Part shown: piece after piece, positions 15,615-23,116 of the stretch
Position numbering within the stretch: position 1 is the first letter of the stretch
How the letters are laid out: each line of letters begins with the position of its first letter
Source: an uncultured Flavobacteriaceae bacterium
GTDB lineage: Bacteria; Bacteroidota; Bacteroidia; Flavobacteriales; Flavobacteriaceae
Assembly: GCA_938029725.1 (NCBI GenBank)
Contig: CALHGE010000047.1
Coordinates: forward strand, 1 to 37,677
DNA length: 37,677 nt
Direction of reading: 5' to 3'
Position numbers and translations under genes: made by a program
Notes under the pieces: model-generated
Told to the model about the DNA's origin: nothing
What the model saw: only the letters and a program-made list of their open reading frames with translations
Database searches by the model: none

Positions 15615-16733
15615 TTACCAAGGCCCATTCTGGTTAACCTTATAAAAAGAAATACCATCATAACGAAAGAGGCCCATATACCCACCTAGCCATAACCTTC
15701 CTTGGTTGTCTTCAAAAATACATTGTATAGCACCGCTAGCAAGACCATCTTTTTTATCAAAATTGATAAGTGATGTTGGAGTGTACCGGTACACTCCAAA
15801 GCTTTCAATCGGAAACCATATTTGACCAGATTTGTCTTCATATAGGCTCCAAACTTCAGTGCCACTAGCCCGTTCTTTTGTAGCTATCCGTGTGAAAGAT
15901 TTTCCATCCCAATAACAGACTCCTTTATAATGCGTGGCAAACCAAATATTTCCATCCTTATCTTCTAAAATATCATTCACGGCATTATTACACAAACCAT
16001 CTTTTTCTGAAATATGGGTTAAGGATTTTCCATCGTAGCTATAAGCGCCTGCGTTGGTGCCAAACCATAGGTCTCCTTTACGGTCTTGCAGTATACGGTG
16101 AACAATTTTTGCACTAGTTACACCTCTATTATGATCAGGTTCTGCTTCTGGCAATTCAAAGTGAGTAAACTCCGCTCCATTAAATTTACTTACGCCCTGC
16201 AAGGTACCTATCCATATTATTCCGACAGTATCAATAGCGATACTCCAAACATCATTATTTATGAGACCGTCTATTTCGGTATAATTGGTAAAAGATTTGC
16301 CGTCATGTTTCGTTATTCCTCCATTTGTGCCAAACCAAACATTACCTTCTTTGTCTTCTACAATTCCTCTTACTGCATTACCACCAAGACCTTCATTAAT
16401 AGTGAAATACTCAAGGGAAACTCCATTGTACCGTGCTACTCCATCTCCATTGGTGCCAAACCATAGATTACCACTTTTATCTTGAAATATTCTTCTTACG
16501 AATTCACTTATTTTTAAAGAAGGCTCAGGAGCTGGGTAGATATATGGAACCTGGTATTTTTTTTGCTTGTTTTGATTTGCTTCTTTAAGGCTGTCGCTGT
16601 TCATTACTTTTGCTTGTGCAGTGCCCTCATTTGGTGCGGTTTTATTGTCTTGACCATTACAGGAAATGATACAAACGAAAAGGATTAAAAATAAATAGTT
16701 TAATCTAGCTATTTGAAAAAAAAATAGTCCCAT
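15615..16733 (-). CDS. Single seven-bladed Reg_prop lipoprotein
   Basis: A 372-residue lipoprotein with a signal ending in CIISCN (Cys at about 25) and a polar linker up to about residue 75. It then has seven consecutive 'two-component regulator propeller' repeats, each with a G-x-[IL]-W-[FIL] strand such as GNLWFGTN, GNVWFGTN, GIIWIGTL, GDLWFGTN, GNIWFATH, GQIWFPIE and GRLWLGGY. Seven units make one closed beta-propeller. In hybrid two-component sensors of Bacteroidota such repeats come as two propellers fused to a kinase; here there is no membrane helix, kinase or regulator domain. It may bind a ligand such as a glycan, or a partner protein, at the outer face of a membrane. No polysaccharide-use genes lie nearby. 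Confidence 0.85.
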   Translation of the reverse strand: MGLFFFQIARLNYLFLILFVCIISCNGQDNKTAPNEGTAQAKVMNSDSLKEANQNKQKKYQVPYIYPAPEPSLKISEFVRRIFQDKSGNLWFGTNGDGVARYNGVSLEYFTINEGLGGNAVRGIVEDKEGNVWFGTNGGITKHDGKSFTNYTEIDGLINNDVWSIAIDTVGIIWIGTLQGVSKFNGAEFTHFELPEAEPDHNRGVTSAKIVHRILQDRKGDLWFGTNAGAYSYDGKSLTHISEKDGLCNNAVNDILEDKDGNIWFATHYKGVCYWDGKSFTRIATKERASGTEVWSLYEDKSGQIWFPIESFGVYRYTPTSLINFDKKDGLASGAIQCIFEDNQGRLWLGGYMGLFRYDGISFYKVNQNGPW

Positions 16734-16930
16734 TAGTTTCTTTTTTAGGATTCATATTTTATTAATCTGATTTAATACCTTATTGCTTACATTTCAAATG
16801 CGTTACAAGGGTGACGAATAGGGCAGCGAGGAGGAGAGAAAAGAAGCAAGACGGTACCAGCACTTTTTTTATTTTAAGTTTTTACAATTTACATTTTTAA
16901 AAGCTCAAACAAAAATAGGGTAAGACAGCA

Positions 16931-16970
16931 ATAGGGCGATTAGTTTCGGTTAAGAAAACAATCGCCCTAT
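16931..16970 (-). terminator. Hairpin after the PEBP gene
   Basis: ATAGGGCGATT (16931-16941) pairs perfectly with AATCGCCCTAT (16960-16970), and GTTTC/GAAAC-like bases inside can extend the stem. It lies 30 bases past the stop of the PEBP-family gene. There is no good U-run on the minus strand, so it may be an RNA-stabilising stem rather than a true terminator. Confidence 0.5.
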
Positions 16971-16999
16971 CTTTAATTTAAAATACTAGTGGTCGTGTT

Positions 17000-17557
17000 T
17001 TATTCCGCTGTTTTTTTATAGTAGGTAATGATACTTGCTTTTGCTAAAGTATTGTTCCATAAATAATACCCTACCACGGCTGGGTTGGTGCTTTCATCTA
17101 GCCCTAGTTTTTCTGTTTTTAAAGCATGAACAGTGATGATATACTGATGTAATCCGTGACCTTCAGGAGGGCAAGGTCCACCATATCCATTTGCTCCATA
17201 ATCCGTTAGGCTTTGAATTGCTCCTTTTGGGCTTAGGTTTAGTTTCATGTTTCCGGCACCTGATGCCAATTCATTACTGTTTGATGGAATATCAAATACA
17301 ACCCAGTGCCACCAACCACTGCCTGTTGGTGCATCTGGGTCATACATTGTTATTGCAAAACTCTTTGTTCCTTCAGGGGCATTTTTCCAAGAAAGTTGAG
17401 GAGATTGATTTTTTCCAGTACAACCAAAACCATCAAATTCTTCATTGATGGTTGCTTCTCCACCAAGATCATTACTGGATAAAGTAAAGGTGTTTTGAGC
17501 AAATATTGTGCTTGTTACAGTTAATAGTATTCCTAAAATAAAAATTGATTTTTTCAT
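17000..17557 (-). CDS. YbhB/YbcL-type PEBP protein, exported
   Basis: A 185-residue member of the phosphatidylethanolamine-binding protein family, bacterial YbhB/YbcL branch. The start at 17557 gives a signal peptide (MKKSIFILGILL, cleavage after TIFAQ); an upstream in-frame start adds nine residues without sense. The ligand-pocket signatures are MYDPDAPTGSGWWHW and YGGPCPPEGHGLHQY, with the conserved Asp and His residues. Members bind anionic groups; no enzymatic role is established for the bacterial branch. An AraC regulator gene lies 88 bases upstream on the same strand and may control it. Confidence 0.9.
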   Translation of the reverse strand: MKKSIFILGILLTVTSTIFAQNTFTLSSNDLGGEATINEEFDGFGCTGKNQSPQLSWKNAPEGTKSFAITMYDPDAPTGSGWWHWVVFDIPSNSNELASGAGNMKLNLSPKGAIQSLTDYGANGYGGPCPPEGHGLHQYIITVHALKTEKLGLDESTNPAVVGYYLWNNTLAKASIITYYKKTAE

Positions 17558-17645
17558 AATATATGTATTTAAGTATACCTGCAAAATTATGAGAAAATAT
17601 AGAAGACCTTGTGTTTGATTTGGGCCAAAAAGTAGTGCTAAAAGC

Positions 17646-18485
17646 TCAATCTAACTGATATTGCTTTGGAGTCATTCCAAATTTGGTCTTAAAGGCCTGT
17701 ATGAAATTTGAAAGATTTTCATAGCCAATCTCTTCAAATATATCAGATGGTCGGCACGATTTATTTTTTAATAGGAAAGCAGAATGCTCAAGTCTTTTCT
17801 CTTGAAACCACTTGCTTGGTGAGCTATGAAAATGTTTTTCGAATTCTCGTTTGAATTTAGATAAACTCATATTTGATAAGAATGAAAGTTCTTTTAAGGT
17901 AAGCTTGTTAAGGTTATTTGTTTCAATAATCTCCATAAAGTTCTGAAGTTGGCTATCCACATTGGAAATTATAGAAAATATAAAATCAGCTCCTTGGGTT
18001 TCTTTTAAATAGATTATTAATTCTTCAAATTTCACCTCCAATAGTTTTGCTTGAATTTCTGGATCGAGCGTACTTATGTTAATAAGTCCGTTAACGAATG
18101 TTTTTAAAAAATCATCATAATGAAATGAATGAATAGACTTTTGATTGTGTTGCTTTAAAGTGTCAATTTTGTGCTTTTGTATGAAGTCTAAAAGCGATTT
18201 ATTAGAAAAGAAAAACAGCATACTCCTATAATTATCTTTGGTATCAGGAAGCCGTTCTGTCATTAGACAATGTCCTCGCTTCATTAATAAGAAACTTTTT
18301 TTCTCAATTGAAACCGCTGTTTTATCTGAAAAGACCTGTTTGCTGCCTTCAAGTAAAAAACTAAATGTATTCTGTTGAAGCGATACCATTTGTTTGAAAC
18401 ATTCTTCAGAGGTGCGATAATCGAAAATTTTAAAGGAGGAAGAATTTTTAATATTTAGGTCATCAGGTAAATTAATTACTTCCAT
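17646..18485 (-). CDS. AraC-family transcriptional regulator
   Basis: A 279-residue regulator. Residues 1-170 form a beta-rich N-terminal domain in the style of the ExsA-like group, with FSFLLEGSKQVF typical of its barrel. The DNA-binding half begins near 185, with helix-turn-helix one at LTLKELSFLSNMSLSKFKR and two at PSDIFEEIGYENLSNFIQAF, ending in FGMTPKQYQLD. It precedes the exported PEBP-family gene on the same strand (88-base gap), so the two may form a regulator-target pair. The inducer is unknown. Confidence 0.87.
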   Translation of the reverse strand: MEVINLPDDLNIKNSSSFKIFDYRTSEECFKQMVSLQQNTFSFLLEGSKQVFSDKTAVSIEKKSFLLMKRGHCLMTERLPDTKDNYRSMLFFFSNKSLLDFIQKHKIDTLKQHNQKSIHSFHYDDFLKTFVNGLINISTLDPEIQAKLLEVKFEELIIYLKETQGADFIFSIISNVDSQLQNFMEIIETNNLNKLTLKELSFLSNMSLSKFKREFEKHFHSSPSKWFQEKRLEHSAFLLKNKSCRPSDIFEEIGYENLSNFIQAFKTKFGMTPKQYQLD

Positions 18486-18660
18486 TTTTAAATTCTCTCT
18501 AAGGTTTTAACGAGCAGTAACAGCACTTTGCTTTAATTTTTTTTTGTCTAAAGTGAAAAATCAATAGGTCGCTCGTGGTAATTGTTAATTTTCCACTTCC
18601 TGAAAATATAAAGGCTTTTTCGTAAAGCTCGAAAAATTTTTGATGTATCGCTCGTTTTTG

Positions 18661-19242
18661 TTATTTAATTAGGCGTATTAAATTGGGATAAGAATTGAAA
18701 TCACTTTTCTTTTTAATCTTAAATGCAATTGTAATTGCCATTCCGACATTGATGATATGTAAGCTTACGAATACATACAGCAGTAGGTTTGAAAAATATA
18801 AATTTTTAGGCCCCGTTAATTTAAGCGCAGCTGTGAACAACATAGCGAAGAAAGTAATTGATGTTAAAATGGTCCAGAGTATCTGAAAATTTAGTAGCCG
18901 AGTTCCTGTTTCATCTAGTTTGATGATTTTATCTTTTTTAGAAAGCCAAATAACCAAAGGAATTAGGATATTCCCAATTGGAATAAAAAAATAGCTAATG
19001 ACTGATAAATGCATTATAACCAAGAGTTTTGAATCCTCTTTTTTACCATACTCAATGATCTTTTCAGGTACGGTTTCTAATGCTTCGCAAATAAGCTTTA
19101 TCGAAGTGCCACTTGGTTTATTCACCCCATTCTCTATTCGCTGAATGGTTCTCAAGTTTACTTTTGCTTTTTCCGCTAATTTTTCTTGTGTATAGCCTTT
19201 TAACTTTCTTAAGGCAATGATTTTTTGACCAATGTTTTCCAT
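18661..19242 (-). CDS. XRE-type DNA-binding membrane protein (DUF4870-like)
   Basis: A 193-residue fusion. Residues 5-60 are a Cro/CI-type helix-turn-helix (ALRKLKGYTQEKLAEKA, then NLRTIQRIENG). Residues of about 75-180 have four membrane helices in the DUF4870 style, including FIPIGNILIPLVIWLSKKDK. A DNA-binding domain tied to the membrane implies that it regulates transcription from the membrane, or is released or altered by a membrane signal. The region upstream holds two copies of TGTCAACT 31 bases apart, possible sites for its own control. The fusion seems intact: there is one reading frame and no low-quality junction. Confidence 0.82.
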   Translation of the reverse strand: MENIGQKIIALRKLKGYTQEKLAEKAKVNLRTIQRIENGVNKPSGTSIKLICEALETVPEKIIEYGKKEDSKLLVIMHLSVISYFFIPIGNILIPLVIWLSKKDKIIKLDETGTRLLNFQILWTILTSITFFAMLFTAALKLTGPKNLYFSNLLLYVFVSLHIINVGMAITIAFKIKKKSDFNSYPNLIRLIK

Positions 19243-19310
19243 TTCGTTTAGGTAGTATTATTTGGTCAAAACTAGCTTAGAAATTTGCATATTGATAACG
19301 GTATGTTTCC

Positions 19311-19368
19311 GACAATTTTACGACATTGTTGTCAACTCGTTGATTTATAGTTACTTCTTGTGTCAACT
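19311..19368. promoter_or_regulatory. Possible operator upstream of XRE gene
   Basis: TGTCAACT occurs at 19330-19337 and again at 19361-19368, a 31-base step (about three helical turns). Just beside the first copy, ACAAT (19312-19316) and ATTGT (19325-19329) form an inverted repeat. The region is 70-125 bases upstream of the XRE-membrane gene. An autoregulatory site is plausible, but the signals are short. Confidence 0.25.
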
Positions 19369-19453
19369 TTTAAATCAAAACAGAAATATACTTTACAATA
19401 AAAAGCAGAACCGCTGGAAGGTCATTAAGATCAGTAAAGGTATCGGTTGAAAA

Positions 19454-20011
19454 TTAAAATCGATAACCTAAGTGAATTCCACCTTTGCCAATAATTGTAA
19501 AATTCCTATCGTTTTTGAAAAGATTTCTTCCAATGCCTAAGTCTATTTCGATTACAAAACCTCGGTTCGTGAAGAACTTAAAACCAGTGCCTAAACCTAA
19601 TGCGAAATCTACGATATCTTCTTGGTATCCACCGTTATTGAAGTAGGTGTCTGTGTTTGGGTCATAGGAAGAATCATAGCTATAATCATCTACAGAATTT
19701 AACATTCCAAAACCTTCAACAAAAAAACCAGAGGCATATTTTTTGCCGAAATATTGCCGGTAATAAGGAGCGATATGATAGTTTATATCTAAATTTTCAT
19801 CATCATAGGCGTATAAGACATCTACCCCAACGCCCGATTCACTATTAATTAAATATTGATAATCTACCTCTATGGCACCTAAAATGAAAAAAAGACCGTT
19901 TATCTTAAGTTCACTTCTATCTTCCGAAATATTGGTTTGCTCTTCGTCAGATTGTGAATGGGCAAAAATGCTGCATATCATAAAGCTAAGTGCGATTAAG
20001 TTTTTGGTCAT
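19454..20011 (-). CDS. Small outer-membrane beta-barrel-like protein
   Basis: A 185-residue exported protein with a signal peptide ending at AHSQS (about residue 19). The rest is rich in Tyr, Gly and Asp with alternating hydrophobic residues, and it ends in GIHLGYRF, the aromatic C-terminus typical of outer-membrane barrels. Segments such as IEVDYQYLINSESGVGVDVLY and LGLGTGFKFFTNRGFVIEI look like beta hairpins. I cannot place it in a named family; it resembles small opacity/DUF3575-type porin-like proteins. The decayed gene at 20034 lies just upstream on the same strand. Confidence 0.65.
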   Translation of the reverse strand: MTKNLIALSFMICSIFAHSQSDEEQTNISEDRSELKINGLFFILGAIEVDYQYLINSESGVGVDVLYAYDDENLDINYHIAPYYRQYFGKKYASGFFVEGFGMLNSVDDYSYDSSYDPNTDTYFNNGGYQEDIVDFALGLGTGFKFFTNRGFVIEIDLGIGRNLFKNDRNFTIIGKGGIHLGYRF

Positions 20012-20033
20012 AGGGTTTAGTTTAAATTAATTA

Positions 20034-20642
20034 TTAAAAAAATTTACAGTAGTTACTGGCCAAAGTCACCTCAACTTTTGTGCCATTAAACTTACAATTT
20101 TCAATTAATTTTACGATCTCATTTTTTTTATTTTTAATAATAGCATTAACATTTTTATAGGTGTTGCTGTTGGCCCCGTTTTTAATGGTATACATCTCAA
20201 TTCAAGAATTTTGATCTTGAATCACAAAGTACAGTTCTACTTTTTTGCCTTTACCAGTTATTTTCACTCTTTGTAAAGCTGTCTATAGGGTGGAGCCAGA
20301 AGTAATGCCTCCAAATATGCCTTCCATTCTGGCTAAGTCGCTAACTGTTTCATATGCATCTTCATCTTTTACAGAAATGAGTTCTTTTGGTCAATTAAGT
20401 TTGGCGTTAAATTGGTCTCTTGTCATATTAAAAGTAGTTCAAATTGTATTTGCCCATCTTTTTTGTGGGGCAGGATCACTCCGGCGGTTTTAAATGCACC
20501 GAGTTTATAATCTAATGGTTCTGCGTAGTTTTTTTATCTCTCATTAGTTAACTGTAGGATCCATATTACTAGTATAGGCATACAAATAGGTACATGCAAG
20601 CAAAATTTTATTTGTAAGAATACGGCGATACTTTAGTTTCAA
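20034..20642 (-). pseudogene. Decayed gene of unknown identity
   Basis: On the minus strand a coding-like sequence can be followed from a possible TTG at 20642 to TAA at 20036-20034. The first 32 codons (ending MDPTVN) stop at TAA 20546 followed directly by TGA. Then about 30 codons containing NYAEPLDYKLGAFKTAG and ILPHKKDGQIQ are readable one frame over, next to an A7 run at 20530-20536. From about 20440 the first frame resumes (TTFNMTRDQF) and stays protein-like to the end, but with stops at 20393 (TGA), 20285 (TAG) and 20204 (TGA). Two compensating shifts and five stops mark a dead gene of about 200 codons. The piece DEDAYETVSDLARMEG..SGS loosely recalls cysteine-synthase-type enzymes, but the rest does not fit. 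Confidence 0.7.
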
Positions 20643-20659
20643 GTTAATGAGTAGGCAAT

Positions 20660-22252
20660 TTACTCTTTAACCCCAGGTTGTAAAATTTTGTACCCGGTTT
20701 TTGCTTTCTCAGCAGCAACCAGATCCTTTACTTCTTGTAGCAGTGCTTTTGAATCGTAAATGATACCATCTTTAATGGTGTATTTTACGCCTCCTTCACG
20801 AATAACCTCATTATCATCTGTAAGTTTTACAGCACCGGTGCCGTACAGCACTTTTAAGTTAGCCAAAGGGTTGGCATCAACCACTACAAAATCTGCTAGT
20901 TTACCAATGGAAACCGAGCCTAGTTTATCATCCATACCTAGGGCTTCAGCACCATTTAAGGTAGCTGAACGAATCACTTCTAGCGGATGAAACCCAGCTT
21001 CACGGAGCAATTCTAACTCCCGTATGAAGGCAAAACCGTAGAGTTGAAATATGAATCCCGAATCGGACCCTGCGGTTACACGCCCTCCTCTGTTTTTGTA
21101 TTCGTTTATAAAAGTCATCCATAGTTGAAAATTCTTTCTCCAAGCTACTTCTTGTTCTGTACCCCAATCATGCCAGTAGCTTCCATGAGAAATCTTGCTT
21201 GGTTGATAGAAATCCCATAGTGAAGGCAAGGTGTAGTCTTCATGCCATTCAGCTCGTCTGGCCCGTTGCAAATCACGACTGGCTTCATAAATATTAAAAG
21301 TAGGGTCAAGGGTAAAATCAAGGTCTAGTAATTCAGTCATTACCTTTTCCCAATGCTCCGAATAGGGTTCTGCAGCTTGTGCCCAAAGGTTTCCTGCATT
21401 TTCAAAACGGTGTTGCTCGTTTTGATAGTTATAATCTAATGGATAGTTCTGAACGGTTCTATCATCGAATAAAGCTTCCGGAAGCCCATACCAGTGTTCC
21501 ATCGAAGTTAATCCCGCTCTAGCGGAATGCAAGACATTCCATCTCGCAACACTTAATTGCGCATGGTGGCAGGCAGAACCTAGTCCGAGTTTTTTATTTT
21601 CATCTAAGGCAGCGGCCATGATTTCTGGTTCTGCTCCAAAGAACTTAATACCATCTGCACCTTCTTTAGCATTCGCTCGCACCCAAGCTCGCGCTTGCTC
21701 AGGAGTGGAAATTGGAATGTCATTTAGTGGGTTAAAATTTTCGCTAGTCTGACCAAAACCTGTGTAGCTAAAGATGCGAGGGGCTACGATTTCGTTCGCC
21801 GCACTTTTTCGTTTCAGCTCTAGAGACCAATCAGGGCCCCTTCCTCCAACTTCGCGGGCGGTAGTTACCCCATGCGCCATCCATAGTTTAAAAACGTAAT
21901 CGGGTTCTGCACCTTGATTTATTCCACCGATATGTGTATGCATATCAATAAAACCAGGCATCAAATACATGCCATTACAGTCTAGTTCTTTACCGCCGGC
22001 TTTGAGTATGGGCCTTTTAGACTCATCAATTGGTACGCCGTCATAGCCAACTACCTGAATTTTTTTAATGATATTCTTTTCAACTACAATGTCAATCGGG
22101 CCTTGCGGTGGAGCCCCATTTCCGTTCACCAACATGACACCACGAATGATGAGTTGTGAATGCGGACCGTCACCTTGTGCCGATTGTGAAGCAGCTTGAA
22201 AGACGCCTGCCAGAATTAGGATTAGCGTGAATAGGATAGACTTTTTTTTCAT
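20660..22252 (-). CDS. Exported metal-dependent amidohydrolase
   Basis: A 530-residue amidohydrolase of the imidazolonepropionase-like group. A signal peptide ends near AASQS (about residue 25). Metal-centre residues are visible: DMHTHIGG (His-x-His), GADGIKFFG (bridging Lys), SACHHAQ (His), SMEHWYG (His) and TAGSDSG (Asp). The C-terminal LGSVSIGKLADFVVVDANPL is the usual return of the small beta domain. Members hydrolyse cyclic amides or peptides such as Xaa-Pro or modified dipeptides; the substrate is not evident. The methyltransferase gene ends 34 bases upstream on the same strand, and the decayed gene begins 18 bases downstream and may once have been in the same operon. Confidence 0.88.
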   Translation of the reverse strand: MKKKSILFTLILILAGVFQAASQSAQGDGPHSQLIIRGVMLVNGNGAPPQGPIDIVVEKNIIKKIQVVGYDGVPIDESKRPILKAGGKELDCNGMYLMPGFIDMHTHIGGINQGAEPDYVFKLWMAHGVTTAREVGGRGPDWSLELKRKSAANEIVAPRIFSYTGFGQTSENFNPLNDIPISTPEQARAWVRANAKEGADGIKFFGAEPEIMAAALDENKKLGLGSACHHAQLSVARWNVLHSARAGLTSMEHWYGLPEALFDDRTVQNYPLDYNYQNEQHRFENAGNLWAQAAEPYSEHWEKVMTELLDLDFTLDPTFNIYEASRDLQRARRAEWHEDYTLPSLWDFYQPSKISHGSYWHDWGTEQEVAWRKNFQLWMTFINEYKNRGGRVTAGSDSGFIFQLYGFAFIRELELLREAGFHPLEVIRSATLNGAEALGMDDKLGSVSIGKLADFVVVDANPLANLKVLYGTGAVKLTDDNEVIREGGVKYTIKDGIIYDSKALLQEVKDLVAAEKAKTGYKILQPGVKE

Positions 22253-22286
22253 TTTCTTTGGAGTATTAGTCAGTTCAATTTCTAGA

Positions 22287-22997
22287 TTAGTATCTTTTTA
22301 TAGCTCTGATGTGCATAAAGCTAGGGAATGCATTTAGTTCTTTAAAACGGCGTTGGTCATATTTTTCGAATTCAGGTATTGGTTTTGGCTCTATAAGTTG
22401 GTCTATATAAAAGCCGTTGTCCGTAATTGGTTGTATGCATTCAACCAAGGGTCTTCTGTAGCTCGGCATTTTAATGCGTTTGCCAAATCCACTCCAAGTG
22501 GCTTTTACAGCTTCCACTTCAAAATACTTTTTTGATTTAAAGTATAGGTGTTCGAAAAAGGGGTGTTCGATAGAAATAACTAAAGATCCATTTGGTTTTA
22601 GTAGCCTACAAAACTCTTGCATACTGGGGTTCCAATCTTTCAAATAATGCATGGCCAATGCGCAAAATACGGTATCGAACGATTCATCTTTAAACCTATG
22701 GATTGGTTGTGACAAATCATGTACAAAGAAATCTCCATCCGCTTTGTTGCGTTGTTTGGCCAATTCCACCATTCTGGGGCTAATATCAAAGCCGGTTACA
22801 TTTGCACCTTGTGCCAATAATATTTCTGCGTATTTTCCGGGTCCACAAGCGGCGTCTAGGACAGTTTTTCCTTGCACATTTCCAATCAATTTTAGCGTGT
22901 TCGGACGATCATAATAGGCATTATGAGGCTTGTGGTCAATACGTGCATCATAGCGATCTGCTAAGGCCTCATATGCTGCTATTATTTTTTCTTTCAT
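22287..22997 (-). CDS. Class I SAM-dependent methyltransferase
   Basis: A 236-residue methyltransferase of the UbiE/Methyltransf_11 type. The SAM-binding motif I is VLDAACGPGKYAE, motif II carries the acidic residue in VTGFDISP, and DTVFCALAMHYL is the post-motif strand. The C-terminal part (IEHPFFEHLYF onward) shapes the acceptor pocket and does not identify a substrate. It lies 34 bases upstream of the exported amidohydrolase on the same strand, so co-transcription is likely, but a shared pathway is unclear because this enzyme is cytoplasmic and the other is exported. Confidence 0.85.
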   Translation of the reverse strand: MKEKIIAAYEALADRYDARIDHKPHNAYYDRPNTLKLIGNVQGKTVLDAACGPGKYAEILLAQGANVTGFDISPRMVELAKQRNKADGDFFVHDLSQPIHRFKDESFDTVFCALAMHYLKDWNPSMQEFCRLLKPNGSLVISIEHPFFEHLYFKSKKYFEVEAVKATWSGFGKRIKMPSYRRPLVECIQPITDNGFYIDQLIEPKPIPEFEKYDQRRFKELNAFPSFMHIRAIKRY

Positions 22998-23116
22998 TAA
23001 TTAGGCAATTGAATTACGCGATGTTTGGGTTCTTAAATCTTGAGTCTAAAAAAAATTTAGCTGTACTTAGTTCGGAGATCATCTTTGCAGAATAGGCTAA
23101 AGACATTAATTGAATA

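Noticed and set aside
20285..20393. Cysteine synthase identity for the decayed gene
   Set aside because: Only one segment (LARMEG..ITSGS) resembles that family; the sequences before and after do not follow its order, so the match may be chance.
20245..20493. 82-residue open frame on the plus strand
   Set aside because: It overlaps the decayed gene on the other strand, whose protein-like texture and conserved-looking segments are stronger.
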